NCBI GenBank assembly: GCA_002362105.1
Contig: DETD01000019.1
Coordinates: forward strand, 262,725 to 326,724
DNA: 64,000 bases
Direction of reading: 5' to 3'
Source: Bacteroidales bacterium UBA3297
GTDB lineage: Bacteria > Bacteroidota > Bacteroidia > Bacteroidales > Paludibacteraceae
In this document: positions 46,613 through 55,585 of the stretch, piece after piece
Position numbering within the stretch: position 1 is the stretch's first letter
How the letters are laid out: each line of letters begins with the position of its first letter
Position numbers and translations under genes: made by a program
The notes under the pieces: generated by a model
Database searches by the model: none
What the model was told of the DNA's origin: nothing
The model's input: the letters and a program-made list of their open reading frames with translations, nothing else

Positions 46613-47732
46613 ATGATTACGATAGACCAACTTAAAGATGTGTTGGAACGCGAGGGCGCGTTGAGGAGGTATCTTTGACATCGATGCCAAGTTAATCCAG
46701 ATTCAAGAAGAAGAACTCCGCACCCAGGCGCCTGGCTTTTGGGACGACCAGAAGGCCGCAGAGGCGCAGATGAAGAAAGTAAAGGACTTGAAGCGTTGGG
46801 TTGAGCTGTATAACGAAGTGCATGCGGCCGCCGAAGAAACGCAGAATGCCTTTGAATTCTATAAAGAAGAAATTGTAACCGAGGAAGAGGTCGACAAGGC
46901 TTATGCGCACGCCAAAGCCCTTATTGAAGACCTTGAACTCCGTAATATGCTCCGTAACGAGGAAGACCACATGGACGCTGTGCTGAAAATTGTGGCAGGC
47001 GCAGGTGGTACCGAGGCACAAGACTGGGCCGACATGCTGTTCCGCATGTACCAGCGCTGGTGCGAGCGCAGGGGCTACACCTACAGCATCTCGAACTTCC
47101 AGGAAGGCGATACCGTGGGCATTAAAACAGCCTCGATTGAGATTCACGGAGATATGGCCTATGGCTATTTGAAGAGCGAGAACGGAGTGCATCGTTTGGT
47201 GCGCGTTTCTCCTTATAATGCCCAAGGTAAGCGTATGACCTCGTTCTCTTCTGTGTTCGTTGTGCCTTTGGTCGACGACAGTATTGAGGTGAACGTAGAC
47301 GTCAGCAAAATTTCGTGGGATACCTTCCGCTCGAGTGGTGCCGGTGGTCAGAACGTGAACAAGGTGGAGTCTGGTGTGCGCTTGCGCTACCAGTTTACCG
47401 ACCCTTATACCGGTGAACAGGAAGAAATTCTGATTGAAAACACCGAAACCCGCGACCAACCGAAAAACCGTGAGAACGCAATGCGCCAGTTGCGCTCTAT
47501 TTTGTACGATAAGGAACTGCAACACCGTATGGCGGAACGCGATAAGGTGGAGGCCGCTAAGAAGAAGATTGAGTGGGGCTCGCAGATACGCAGTTATGTC
47601 TTCGATGACCGACGCGTTAAGGACCACCGTACCAACTTCCAAAGCAGCAATGTGCAGAATGTGATGGACGGCGACATCGACGATTTCATCAAAGCCTACC
47701 TGATGGAGTTTGGAGGCGGTGAAAACAAATAA
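46613..47732 (+). CDS. prfB: Peptide chain release factor 2, with programmed +1 frameshift
   Basis: Release factor for UGA and UAA. Translation starts at ATG 46613, reads 21 codons to CTT (46673-46675), meets an in-frame TGA (46676-46678), and continues after a +1 shift from GAC at 46677 to the stop at 47732, about 372 residues in all. The class I motif GGQ is in SSGAGGQNVNKVES, with the family region RVSPYNAQGKRMTSF before it; the codon-recognition SPF-type tripeptide is not obvious by eye, but the frameshift itself marks RF2 as opposed to RF1. The frameshift autoregulates RF2: when RF2 is scarce the pause at TGA favours the shift. Confidence 0.95.
46664..46679 (+). promoter_or_regulatory. 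prfB programmed frameshift site
   Basis: The sequence AGGAGGTATCTTTGAC contains the internal Shine-Dalgarno-like AGGAGG, a TAT spacer, the slippery CTT codon and the TGA-C stop context. The usual form is AGGGGG-TATCTTTGAC, so this matches at all positions except one base of the SD-like part. Confidence 0.95.
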
Positions 47733-47756
47733 GGTAAAGAACCAGTAATTATATAA

Positions 47757-47778
47757 AGAGGGTGGAAACACACCCTCT
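47757..47778 (+). terminator. Rho-independent terminator after prfB
   Basis: AGAGGGTG pairs with CACCCTCT around a 6-base loop and is followed by TTTTTATT, 25 bases past the stop codon and just before the next gene. Confidence 0.85.
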
Positions 47779-47802
47779 TTTTTATTCGAACAATACAGCA
47801 CA

Positions 47803-48765
47803 ATGACAAAAAAAAGGATCTTAATCTCCTATCACTTGCTCGACGAAGGGTTGGAGGAACTCCGTGAGAAATGCGAGGTGACCATGCCCGAGGCCGGGCC
47901 GTTCAGCAAGGCCGAACTGTTGGAATTGCTTCCGCAATACGACGCGCTGCTGTCTGCTTTCTCGTTGAAAGTCGACAAGGAGGTGATTGAAGCCGGAGGC
48001 TCGCGCTTGAAAATTATTTCGAACTATGCGGTGGGCTACGACAACATCGACACCGACTATGCGCGGCAGAAGGGTATTGCCGTGTGCAACACGCCCGACC
48101 CTGTGATAGAGCCTACGGCCGAACTGGCCTATGCCCTGATGGGCTGTGCCGCACGCCGTCTGGCAGAAGACGACCGGAAAATACGTATCCCTAACGGATT
48201 GAAGTGGGGTACTTTCGAGAATCTGGGTGTGGGTATGTACGGAAAAACGCTGGGTATAATTGGTATGGGGCGCATCGGCCAGGCTATTGCCCGCCGTGCC
48301 GTGGCCGGTGGTATGCGTATTGTTTACTACAACCGCCACCGCCTCGACGAACCGACCGAACGGCTCTATGGTGCCGAATACAGACCTTTCGGCGAACTGT
48401 TGGGCGTTTCAGACTTTGTGGCGTTAAGTACTCCGTTGACAAACGAGACCCGCCATCTGATTGATGCCGGAGCTCTGGCTAAAATGAAGCGCTCGGCAAT
48501 TCTGGTCAATACCGCACGCGGGGCCGTTGTCGACGAACAGGCTTTGGTGGAGGCGCTGCGCAACCGTACGATCAGAGGCGCTGCCCTCGATGTGTTTGAA
48601 CATGAGCCGGTGGTGACCGACGAACTGTACCACCTCGACAATGTGGTGTTGTCGCCCCATTGTGGAACTTCCACTGTTGACGCCCGCATAGCGATGGCGC
48701 GTTTCGCCGCACAAAACATCCTTAACTTTTTCAGTGGAACAGGGCGCGTTTGCCGTGTTGTTTAA
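47803..48765 (+). CDS. D-2-hydroxyacid dehydrogenase (NAD(P)-binding)
   Basis: A 320-residue cytoplasmic oxidoreductase that interconverts 2-oxoacids and D-2-hydroxyacids. The dinucleotide-binding GMGRIGQAIARR is at about 152-163; the catalytic Arg lies in VNTARGAVVDEQAL, the Glu in EHEPVV, and the His in LSPHCGTSTVDAR. It resembles glyoxylate/hydroxypyruvate reductase-like members, but the substrate is not certain. It starts right after the prfB terminator and may be read through from it; CotH follows after 10 bases. Confidence 0.88.
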   Translation: MTKKRILISYHLLDEGLEELREKCEVTMPEAGPFSKAELLELLPQYDALLSAFSLKVDKEVIEAGGSRLKIISNYAVGYDNIDTDYARQKGIAVCNTPDPVIEPTAELAYALMGCAARRLAEDDRKIRIPNGLKWGTFENLGVGMYGKTLGIIGMGRIGQAIARRAVAGGMRIVYYNRHRLDEPTERLYGAEYRPFGELLGVSDFVALSTPLTNETRHLIDAGALAKMKRSAILVNTARGAVVDEQALVEALRNRTIRGAALDVFEHEPVVTDELYHLDNVVLSPHCGTSTVDARIAMARFAAQNILNFFSGTGRVCRVV

Positions 48766-48775
48766 ATTGTAGACT

Positions 48776-51280
48776 ATGAGGTTCGTGACCTTACTCCTCT
48801 TGTTGTGCTGCTCGCAGGCGGTTTGTGCGGAGGTCCGCATTAACGAGGTTATGCAGAGCAATGTGGGAGGGGTGGTAGACGACCTGAACGAGTTTCCTGA
48901 CAGCTGGGTGGAGCTGTATAATGACGGAGAAAGTGCTGTTGATTTGGACGGCTATTCGGTGTCGAAAAAAAAGAATTTTGCAAAGTCCTATCGCTTGCCG
49001 GCGGTGCAGTTGCAACCGCATGCCTACGTGCTGGTGTATTGCGACAAAGAGGCGGTGGACTTGCATACCGATTTCCGCTTGACGACCGACAAGCCTTCGT
49101 GCCTGTTTCTGTTTCGGACTGACGGAACCGTGGCCGATTCGGTTGGTCTGCCGGCAATGCTGGCGCCGAATGTGCCCTACTGCCGTCTGCCTGATGCCTC
49201 GGGCGTGTGGACTTACTGCAAACAGCCGACGCCGGGAGCGGCAAACAAAGGCATGGGCATCAACAGCCTGGTGGGGCGTCCGTTGTTCTCGGTTGCGGGG
49301 GGCATAAAGGAAGAAGCCTTCGAATTGCGGCTGGAACTGCCTGCGGGGGCGGCAAAACACGCCTATATCTGTTACACGACAGACGGCTCGGAGCCTACCT
49401 CCAAATCGTTGCGCTACAGCCAGCCCTTGTCTGTTGGACAAACAACGGTGGTGCGTGCGAAAACCTTTTCACCGGAAGAGGGCGACAGCCCCACCGAAAC
49501 ACACAGCTATCTGTTCTTAAACCGCAGACAGACGTTGCCAGTTGTCTCGCTGGTGACCGACAGTGCCTATTTTTACGACAACGAACTGGGCATCTGTACC
49601 AAAGGAACGTACGGAACCACCCATCCGAACTCAGTTCCAGAAGTGACTGTTTTCGGACGGGCAAACTATTATTATGGCTGGTCGCGTCCTGTCAATGTCG
49701 AGTATTTTCCTGTAGGGGCAGGCGCAGCGGCCGTGAACCAGCTGGCCGAGACAAAAGTGAGTGGAAAGGCCGGCCGCCGGAAACCTATGAAATCGCTGGT
49801 GCTGAAAACCGGCAAACGCTTTGGAAAGTCGCGTTTCGATTATCCCTTTTTTGAAGACAAATCGTGGCAGGAGGAGTTCAAGTCGGTGGTGCTGAGAAAT
49901 TCGGGGCAGGATGCTTTCTACACCTATTTCCGCGATGCGTTCGCCCAATTGTCTTTTGCCCGTCACACCTCCATCGACTACCAGTCGTACCAGCCCGTCG
50001 TGCTTTTCCTGAACGGAAACTATATGGGGGTGCGCAACCTTCGGGAACGCAGTAACGACGACTATCTGAAGGCCAACTATCCCGATTTGGGCGACTTCGA
50101 TCTGATAGAGGGGTTCGGAGGAACGGTAAAGAGTGGTGACTCTACTGCCTTTTGCCATTTTAGGGAGGTTTATACCGACAGCGCCTCCACCTATGCCCAA
50201 CTAGACTCGCTGATGGATATAGACGAGTTCCTCGACTACTTTATCCTCTATGTGCTCTACTGTAATACCGACTTTCCCGGCAACAATGTACTGATGTGGA
50301 AAACACCGCAGACGAAATGGCGGTGGCTGGCCAAAGATTTCGATTCGGCCATGGGGGTGGTCAAGTCGCCCAATACGCTGAACTATCTGAACTATATTTT
50401 GCGGGTGCCTCCTTACCTCGACCGGGGTGCGTTTAATGCGGAAGCCTCGTGCGCCTTGTTCCGGAAGATGATGTCGTTCCCGCAATTCAGCCAAACCTTT
50501 ATCGACAGGGCCGCCGTGTATATGGGCACGTTTGCCTCGGTAGGGCGTTTGAACGCCCTGATTGACAGTCTGGCGGCGAACATTGACTATGAAATGCCCT
50601 TCTTTGCGGAAATACGAACGAAAGACGAAATGGAGTGGGCGTATTCGGTGTCGGCCTTGAAAAACTGGGTAGACGGACGGATACCTTATTTCTATTCCGA
50701 CCTGTCCCGCTTTTTCGAAATGGGCCGTCCGGTTCCGTTGAAAATCAACACCAGTGGCTATGCTTACTTCAACAACGTGCCGCTGGAAGGTGGAAAATTC
50801 GACGGCTACTTTTTTACCGGGCGTAGAATACACCTGTCCGCTAAGCCAGAAACGGACTTCCGGAGCGATGCCTACCACAGCCAGACGGTAGTGTCGGAAT
50901 GTAAGGGGAGAGCGGTGAGCCGTATTGACGAATGCTGGCGCGAGGAAGAGTTCTGCCTACCCAGCGTGCCGAATGCCCAGTGGACCGTGCAGTACGTCAG
51001 GGGCGATAGCCTGTTTGTAGAACAGTATGACGACCAGACACTCGACTGGGTGATACCGGCAGGTGTGACTAATGTGCAAATAGGGAGCAATGTCTATGCG
51101 TCGGCTGGGGTGGTCGATGCCAGTGATCTGTCGTTTATGGCGTGCGATTTTTCAGGAAAGGTAATTGGTCGGGGGCGGTATTCCGCAGTGATGCCGTTGC
51201 TGCAATCCGGCAAAACGTACATCGTAACATCGTACAGAAACGGACGGAAAATCAGGGTTTGGAAGGTGAGAAGGTTGTAG
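48776..51280 (+). CDS. Secreted CotH-kinase family protein with lamin-tail domain
   Basis: An 834-residue exported protein: signal peptide (MRFVTLLLLLCCSQAVCA), lamin-tail domain (LTD) at about 20-125 (VRINEVMQSN, DSWVELYNDG), a chitobiase-like/FN3-type segment (YICYTTDGSEPTSKS, about 200-245), and a CotH kinase-like domain at about 330-560 (VKVSGKAGRR-like region, LRERSNDDYLKANY, WRWLAKDFDSAMG). The aspartates of the CotH active site appear to be present. The last 80 residues (about 755-834) look like a type IX secretion C-terminal domain (MACDFSGKVIGRG, TYIVTSYRNGRKIRVWKV), although this is weaker than in the LRR protein at 55955. Protein phosphorylation as a function is inferred from the family only. 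Confidence 0.82.
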   Translation: MRFVTLLLLLCCSQAVCAEVRINEVMQSNVGGVVDDLNEFPDSWVELYNDGESAVDLDGYSVSKKKNFAKSYRLPAVQLQPHAYVLVYCDKEAVDLHTDFRLTTDKPSCLFLFRTDGTVADSVGLPAMLAPNVPYCRLPDASGVWTYCKQPTPGAANKGMGINSLVGRPLFSVAGGIKEEAFELRLELPAGAAKHAYICYTTDGSEPTSKSLRYSQPLSVGQTTVVRAKTFSPEEGDSPTETHSYLFLNRRQTLPVVSLVTDSAYFYDNELGICTKGTYGTTHPNSVPEVTVFGRANYYYGWSRPVNVEYFPVGAGAAAVNQLAETKVSGKAGRRKPMKSLVLKTGKRFGKSRFDYPFFEDKSWQEEFKSVVLRNSGQDAFYTYFRDAFAQLSFARHTSIDYQSYQPVVLFLNGNYMGVRNLRERSNDDYLKANYPDLGDFDLIEGFGGTVKSGDSTAFCHFREVYTDSASTYAQLDSLMDIDEFLDYFILYVLYCNTDFPGNNVLMWKTPQTKWRWLAKDFDSAMGVVKSPNTLNYLNYILRVPPYLDRGAFNAEASCALFRKMMSFPQFSQTFIDRAAVYMGTFASVGRLNALIDSLAANIDYEMPFFAEIRTKDEMEWAYSVSALKNWVDGRIPYFYSDLSRFFEMGRPVPLKINTSGYAYFNNVPLEGGKFDGYFFTGRRIHLSAKPETDFRSDAYHSQTVVSECKGRAVSRIDECWREEEFCLPSVPNAQWTVQYVRGDSLFVEQYDDQTLDWVIPAGVTNVQIGSNVYASAGVVDASDLSFMACDFSGKVIGRGRYSAVMPLLQSGKTYIVTSYRNGRKIRVWKVRRL

Positions 51281-51339
51281 GATGCGGCCCGCATAAATAA
51301 GGTTGTGGAAGTCGGTGTCAGCCACCTACAGAAACAAAA

Positions 51340-51362
51340 AAGCCAAGGAAAAACCTCGGCTT
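51340..51362 (-). terminator. Terminator of the tRNA-fMet transcript
   Basis: On the minus strand AAGCCGAGG pairs with CCTTGGCTT (one G-T pair) around TTTTT and is followed by TTTTGTTTC, 6 bases beyond the tRNA 3' end. Confidence 0.7.
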
Positions 51363-51368
51363 CTGTAG

Positions 51369-51441
51369 TTGCGGGAACAAGACTCGAACTTGTGACCTTT
51401 GGGTTATGAGCCCAACGAGCTGCCAACTGCTCCATCCCGCA
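51369..51441 (-). tRNA. tRNA-Met(CAT), initiator type
   Basis: A 73-base cloverleaf: acceptor stem TGCGGGA / TCCCGCA, D-arm GAGC-AGTTGGCA-GCTC, anticodon arm TTGGG-CTCATAA-CCCAA with anticodon CAT, variable AGGTC, T-arm ACAAG-TTCGAGT-CTTGT, and discriminator A. CCA is not encoded. The three consecutive G-C pairs (GGG/CCC) next to the anticodon loop identify initiator tRNA. Position 1-72 is T-A, where the E. coli initiator has a C-A mismatch. Confidence 0.93.
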
Positions 51442-51476
51442 TATATTCATTCGGGTTACCTCCCCGATTGCGAGTG

Positions 51477-51508
51477 CAAAATTATACTAAAATTTCTTAT
51501 GGTGCAAA
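51477..51508 (-). promoter_or_regulatory. Promoter of the initiator tRNA gene
   Basis: On the minus strand TTTG (51508-51505), a 20-base spacer and TAATTTTG (51484-51477): a full match to the Bacteroidota promoter. It starts the tRNA transcript divergently from dxr. Confidence 0.8.
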
Positions 51509-51556
51509 TTTTTTGACGATTTTTTCTAAAAAGACTTTAAAGACACCATAATTTAC

Positions 51557-51564
51557 TATATTTG
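51557..51564 (+). promoter_or_regulatory. -7 element of dxr-rseP-folA
   Basis: TATATTTG matches TAnnTTTG exactly and lies 61 bases before the dxr start codon. Confidence 0.6.
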
Positions 51565-51625
51565 TCGTTGCGTAATAGGCGCTGTTTGATAGGCCTGTTG
51601 CGGACGCATAAAGAATAAGAGACAA

Positions 51626-52780
51626 ATGAAGAAGAAACGCATAGTAGTGCTGGGGTCTACAGGCTCGATTGGAACCCAGGCGCTTGATGTTATAGAACGT
51701 GAATCAGACAAGTTCGAACTAGAGGCAATAACCGGTTATAACAATGTTGACCTGCTGATTGCCCAAGCGAAAAAATATCTTCCAAAAGTGGTGGTTATGG
51801 CCAACGAGGCCCATTACGAGACGGTGAAGGAGGCTTTAAGTGGCCTGCCTATTGCGGTGATGGGTGGCGTTGCCGCCGTGAAGACGGTTGCCGCTATGGA
51901 TGGCGTCGATATGGTGCTGACCGCGCTGATAGGCTACGCGGGGCTGGAACCTACGCTAGAGGCAATTAAGGCTGGAAAGACAATTGCGCTGGCTAACAAA
52001 GAGACACTGGTGGTTGCCGGTGAACTGGTTACCAAACTCTGCAAACAGCATAATGTGTCGATTATACCTGTCGACTCGGAACATTCCGCTATTTTCCAGT
52101 GCTTGCAGGGTGAACAGCAGAATGCGATAGAGAAAATTTTGCTGACCGCTTCGGGCGGCCCTTTCCGGGGTAAAGACCGCGGCTTTTTGGCGACGGCTAC
52201 ACCCGAAATGGCTTTGAAACATCCGAGTTGGGATATGGGGGCGCGTATTACCATCGCCTCTGCCAATATGATGAACAAGGGCTATGAGGTGATAGAAGCC
52301 CGCTGGCTGTTCGACGTGTCGGCCGAGCAGATTGAGGTGCTTGTCCACCCGCAGAGCATAGTGCACAGTGCCGTGCAGTTTGAAGACGGAACGGTAAAGG
52401 CGCAGCTGGGTGTGCCCGATATGCGTCTGCCTATTCAGTACGCCTTCACTTACCCCGACCGTGTGAAGTCGACCTTCCCACGCCTCGATTTCGGTGCCTA
52501 TCCGAACCTGACGTTCGAAAAGCCCGATGTGAAAGTGTTCCACAGCCTCCAGTTGGCTTACGATGCCCTTGCAAAGGGCGGAAACATGGCGTGCATTATG
52601 AACGCGGCGAACGAGGTGGCCATCAGCGCGTTCCTCGAGAAGAAAATAGGGTTCTTGCGGATGGCGGAACTGGTGGAGGAAACCATGCATAAGGCTTCGT
52701 TTATTCCACAGCCATATTGTATGGAGCAGTTTGTAGAAACCAACCGCGAAGCGCGCAGAATAGCCGAGTCGCTAGTTTAA
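51626..52780 (+). CDS. dxr: 1-deoxy-D-xylulose 5-phosphate reductoisomerase
   Basis: A 384-residue NADPH-dependent enzyme of the MEP isoprenoid pathway. Motifs: VLGSTGSIGTQALDVI at the N-terminus, LANKETLVVAG, PVDSEHSAIFQ (metal and substrate residues), TASGGPFRG, HPSWDMGARITIASA, NKGYEVIEA and HPQSIVHSAVQF. It is followed by rseP after 22 bases, a common order since both affect envelope biogenesis. Confidence 0.97.
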   Translation: MKKKRIVVLGSTGSIGTQALDVIERESDKFELEAITGYNNVDLLIAQAKKYLPKVVVMANEAHYETVKEALSGLPIAVMGGVAAVKTVAAMDGVDMVLTALIGYAGLEPTLEAIKAGKTIALANKETLVVAGELVTKLCKQHNVSIIPVDSEHSAIFQCLQGEQQNAIEKILLTASGGPFRGKDRGFLATATPEMALKHPSWDMGARITIASANMMNKGYEVIEARWLFDVSAEQIEVLVHPQSIVHSAVQFEDGTVKAQLGVPDMRLPIQYAFTYPDRVKSTFPRLDFGAYPNLTFEKPDVKVFHSLQLAYDALAKGGNMACIMNAANEVAISAFLEKKIGFLRMAELVEETMHKASFIPQPYCMEQFVETNREARRIAESLV

Positions 52781-52802
52781 TTAGTCATTTGTTTTTTGCC
52801 GA

Positions 52803-54119
52803 ATGGGTACGCTAACCGTTATATTACAGTTGATAGCCAGCCTCTCGTTGCTGGTTTTTGTGCATGAACTCGGACATTTCTTGTTCGCCAAACTTTTTAA
52901 AATCAGGGTCGAGAAGTTCCGTTTGTTTTTCGATCCGTGGCTGACGCTGTTCCACTTCAAGCCGAAGAACTCGGATACGGACTATGGAATTGGATGGTTG
53001 CCGCTTGGCGGATATGTGAAAATATCGGGTATGATTGACGAAAGCCTCGATACCGACCAAATGGAGAAACCGGCCGAATCGTGGGAGTTCCGTGCACATC
53101 CAACCTGGCAGCGACTGCTTGTATTGTTGGGTGGTGTCCTCTTCAACCTGTTGGCCGCAATACTTATCTATAGCGGGTTGACCTACACCTATGGCGACAC
53201 GTATCTGCCTATTGATGCGGTAGAAGAGGGTATGCAGTTTAGCGAAGTGGCCAAGAAGGCCGGTTTCCAAGACGGCGACATCTTGCTAAAGGCCGATACC
53301 ACCAAGTTGGTTGCGTTCGACGAGGATAACGTGAGGCTGTTGCTTGGTGCCGAAACTGTTACCGTGCGCCGTAACGGACGGGAAGAGCGTATTGTGATGC
53401 CGGGCGACATTATGCAGCAAATGATGAAGGAACAGAAGGGCTTCGCCACCTACCGTTTCCCTTTTGTGGTCGACAGTGTGCTTCCTAATATGGCGGCTGA
53501 AAAAGCAGGACTGAAGGTGGGCGATAAAATTGTTGCCATTAACGGGCAGACCATGTATCGCAGCGATGTATACGTTACGCTGCATAACAATCCGGGCAAG
53601 GAATTGAACTTCTCTATTGTTCGTGGAAGTGATACCCTCGAACAGAAAATAACTCCGAACGAGCAGGGCATTATTGGCGTTATTATAAGAGGTCCGGCCG
53701 ATATGTACCAACTGGAACGCATTAAATATGGCTTGTTGGAGAGTGTGCCTGTAGGTGTGGGCCGCGCAATTAAGAAGATGACCAACTATGCCAGCGACTT
53801 GAAATATGTGTTCACCCCCGAAGGCCTGTCGAATGTAGGCGGTTTTGGCTCGATGGCGAGCCTATATCCGGAAACCTTCTCGTTTGAGGTGTTCTGGTCG
53901 ATGACGGCCTTCCTCTCGGTCATACTTGCCGTTGGAAACGTGTTGCCGATACCGGCGCTTGATGGCGGACACATCGTTTTTGTGCTATACGAGATGATTA
54001 CCCGCAAGAAGCCAAACAAAAAGTTCGTTCTTCGTGCCCAGGTGGCCGGTATGTTCTTCCTCATCTTTTTCATGCTTTACGTAAATTTGAATGACGTTTT
54101 CCGTCATTTCTTCAAATAA
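52803..54119 (+). CDS. rseP: RIP metalloprotease RseP (site-2 protease)
   Basis: A 438-residue inner-membrane zinc protease that cleaves anti-sigma factors and leftover signal peptides within the membrane. The zinc motif HELGH is at 21-25; PDZ-like domains occupy about 130-330 (VDSVLPNMAAEKAGLKVGDKI); the third-ligand motif NVLPIPALDGG starts at residue 379. Four hydrophobic segments are visible. It lies in the dxr-rseP-folA gene run. Confidence 0.95.
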   Translation: MGTLTVILQLIASLSLLVFVHELGHFLFAKLFKIRVEKFRLFFDPWLTLFHFKPKNSDTDYGIGWLPLGGYVKISGMIDESLDTDQMEKPAESWEFRAHPTWQRLLVLLGGVLFNLLAAILIYSGLTYTYGDTYLPIDAVEEGMQFSEVAKKAGFQDGDILLKADTTKLVAFDEDNVRLLLGAETVTVRRNGREERIVMPGDIMQQMMKEQKGFATYRFPFVVDSVLPNMAAEKAGLKVGDKIVAINGQTMYRSDVYVTLHNNPGKELNFSIVRGSDTLEQKITPNEQGIIGVIIRGPADMYQLERIKYGLLESVPVGVGRAIKKMTNYASDLKYVFTPEGLSNVGGFGSMASLYPETFSFEVFWSMTAFLSVILAVGNVLPIPALDGGHIVFVLYEMITRKKPNKKFVLRAQVAGMFFLIFFMLYVNLNDVFRHFFK

Positions 54120-54133
54120 AAAATAGAACAAGT

Positions 54134-54631
54134 ATGGTTATTTCTCTTATAGTTGCCGTTGCCGATAACGGAATCATCGGCAAGGAAAACGGGTTGCCAT
54201 GGCATATTGGCGCCGACCTGAAGCGCTTTAAGGCCATTACAACGGGCCACACCATTCTGATGGGTAAGAACACCTATCTTTCTATAGGACGCCCGTTGCC
54301 TAACCGCCGCAATGTGGTGCTGAGTAGAAGTCTGACCGCTGCCGATGTGCCCGGCTGTGAGCTGATTGCCAGTTTGGACGAACTCGATAAACTGGGGTTG
54401 GAACCCGACGAAGAACTGTTCGTTATAGGCGGTGCCCGTGTGTATGAGCAGTTGATGCCCAAGGCCGACAAACTGTATCTGACCAGGGTCCGTACACAGG
54501 CCGATGGGGACGTGAAATTCCCAGAAGTGGACTGGGACGAATGGCAGCTTTGCAGTGAGACACACGGATTTGCAGACGAAAAAAACGATTTCGACTACTG
54601 CTTCCAAAACTATGAACGGAAGAAAAAGTAA
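54134..54631 (+). CDS. folA: Dihydrofolate reductase
   Basis: A 165-residue chromosomal-type DHFR reducing dihydrofolate to tetrahydrofolate. Typical segments: VAVADNGIIGKENGLPWHI, MGKNTYLSIGRPLPNRRNVVLSR, VIGGARVYEQLMPKADKLYLT. It starts 14 bases after the rseP stop. Confidence 0.96.
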   Translation: MVISLIVAVADNGIIGKENGLPWHIGADLKRFKAITTGHTILMGKNTYLSIGRPLPNRRNVVLSRSLTAADVPGCELIASLDELDKLGLEPDEELFVIGGARVYEQLMPKADKLYLTRVRTQADGDVKFPEVDWDEWQLCSETHGFADEKNDFDYCFQNYERKKK

Positions 54632-54658
54632 GCGGTTTATAATTCGAAGAATCTTGGG

Positions 54659-54689
54659 TTTGTGAAATAAGAGTTTTTCTCTATTTTTG
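54659..54689 (+). promoter_or_regulatory. Promoter of the carbonic anhydrase gene
   Basis: TTTG at 54659-54662, 19-base spacer, TATTTTTG at 54682-54689, about 23 bases before the start codon. A full match to the Bacteroidota consensus. Confidence 0.75.
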
Positions 54690-54712
54690 CCCCCGAAAAA
54701 AATACAGAAGAA

Positions 54713-55438
54713 ATGATAATGTCAAAAATGCCGCTGTATGTGTTGGCGGCTCTTATGGCTGTTGGCTGTTCAACCATTGAAAACCACCAGCAGGCCGCCA
54801 ATGCGGCCAGTGAAAGTGCCAGAGAAGAAAGGATGGAGGCCGTTGAGGTTCAGTTAGACTCCGTCAAGACTCCGGAAGATGCGTTGGCACGCCTTGCCGA
54901 AGGTAATGCCCGTTATGTGGCAGACAGTTGTTTGAATCCGCACCACAACCATAAGCGTGTGGCTGCAACCGCATCGCAGCAGAAGCCGTTTGCGGCTGTT
55001 GTCGCCTGTTCCGACTCGCGTGTACCGGTTGAACTGTTGTTTGACCAGGGTATCGGCGATATTTTCGTCATCCGTACTGCTGGAAACTCTGTTAACGACG
55101 ACGTGGTAATGGGCAGTGTTGACTACGCTGTTGAACACCTTGGGGTGAAGGCGGTGGTAGTGCTCGGACATGAATCATGCGGAGGTGTGACGGGTGCGAT
55201 ATCTGATATGGAAAAGAGCGATGACAGTAAAGTCGACGAACTGCTGTCTGTTATCCGTAACGATGTGAAACCGTATGTGGGCCATAAAGACAGCCTCGAT
55301 GCGGCCGTACGTTTGAATGCCAGAGTACAGGTCGACCGCATTATGGCTAGCAAGCATGTGCAGAAGCAGGTGGCCGAAGGTCGTCTGGTTGTAAAGTCTG
55401 CCTACTACAATGTGCGTTCGGGCAAGGTTGATTTTTAG
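54713..55438 (+). CDS. Beta-class carbonic anhydrase with lipoprotein signal
   Basis: A 241-residue zinc enzyme converting CO2 and bicarbonate. The beta-class zinc ligands are present: Cys99, and Asp101-x-Arg103 of the ACSDSRVPVE motif, then His153 and Cys156 in LGHESCGG. Residues 5-18 are hydrophobic and run into a lipobox LMAVGC with Cys19, so the enzyme is probably a lipid-anchored envelope protein rather than cytoplasmic. A flexible linker (about 20-45) follows the anchor. ATG 54719 is an alternative start. The gene has its own promoter and terminator. Confidence 0.9.
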   Translation: MIMSKMPLYVLAALMAVGCSTIENHQQAANAASESAREERMEAVEVQLDSVKTPEDALARLAEGNARYVADSCLNPHHNHKRVAATASQQKPFAAVVACSDSRVPVELLFDQGIGDIFVIRTAGNSVNDDVVMGSVDYAVEHLGVKAVVVLGHESCGGVTGAISDMEKSDDSKVDELLSVIRNDVKPYVGHKDSLDAAVRLNARVQVDRIMASKHVQKQVAEGRLVVKSAYYNVRSGKVDF

Positions 55439-55463
55439 TCCGTTTGTCCCTGATTTTGATATA

Positions 55464-55487
55464 AGCCCTCGCCGTTTGGCGAGGGCT
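55464..55487 (+). terminator. Rho-independent terminator after the carbonic anhydrase
   Basis: AGCCCTCGCC pairs perfectly with GGCGAGGGCT around a 4-base loop and is followed by TTCTTTTTTC, 25 bases past the stop codon. Confidence 0.9.
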
Positions 55488-55585
55488 TTCTTTTTTCGTG
55501 TGCCAGTTATAACCCTATTTGTTTCTCGGTGTAAAATATAGTTTAAAAATGTGCTTTTATTGTATTATTGTATGAAAAATATTTG

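Noticed and set aside
46770..47732. prfB as a 320-residue protein starting at 46770
   Set aside because: That start would remove the N-terminal domain; the upstream frame with the canonical frameshift restores the full-length protein.
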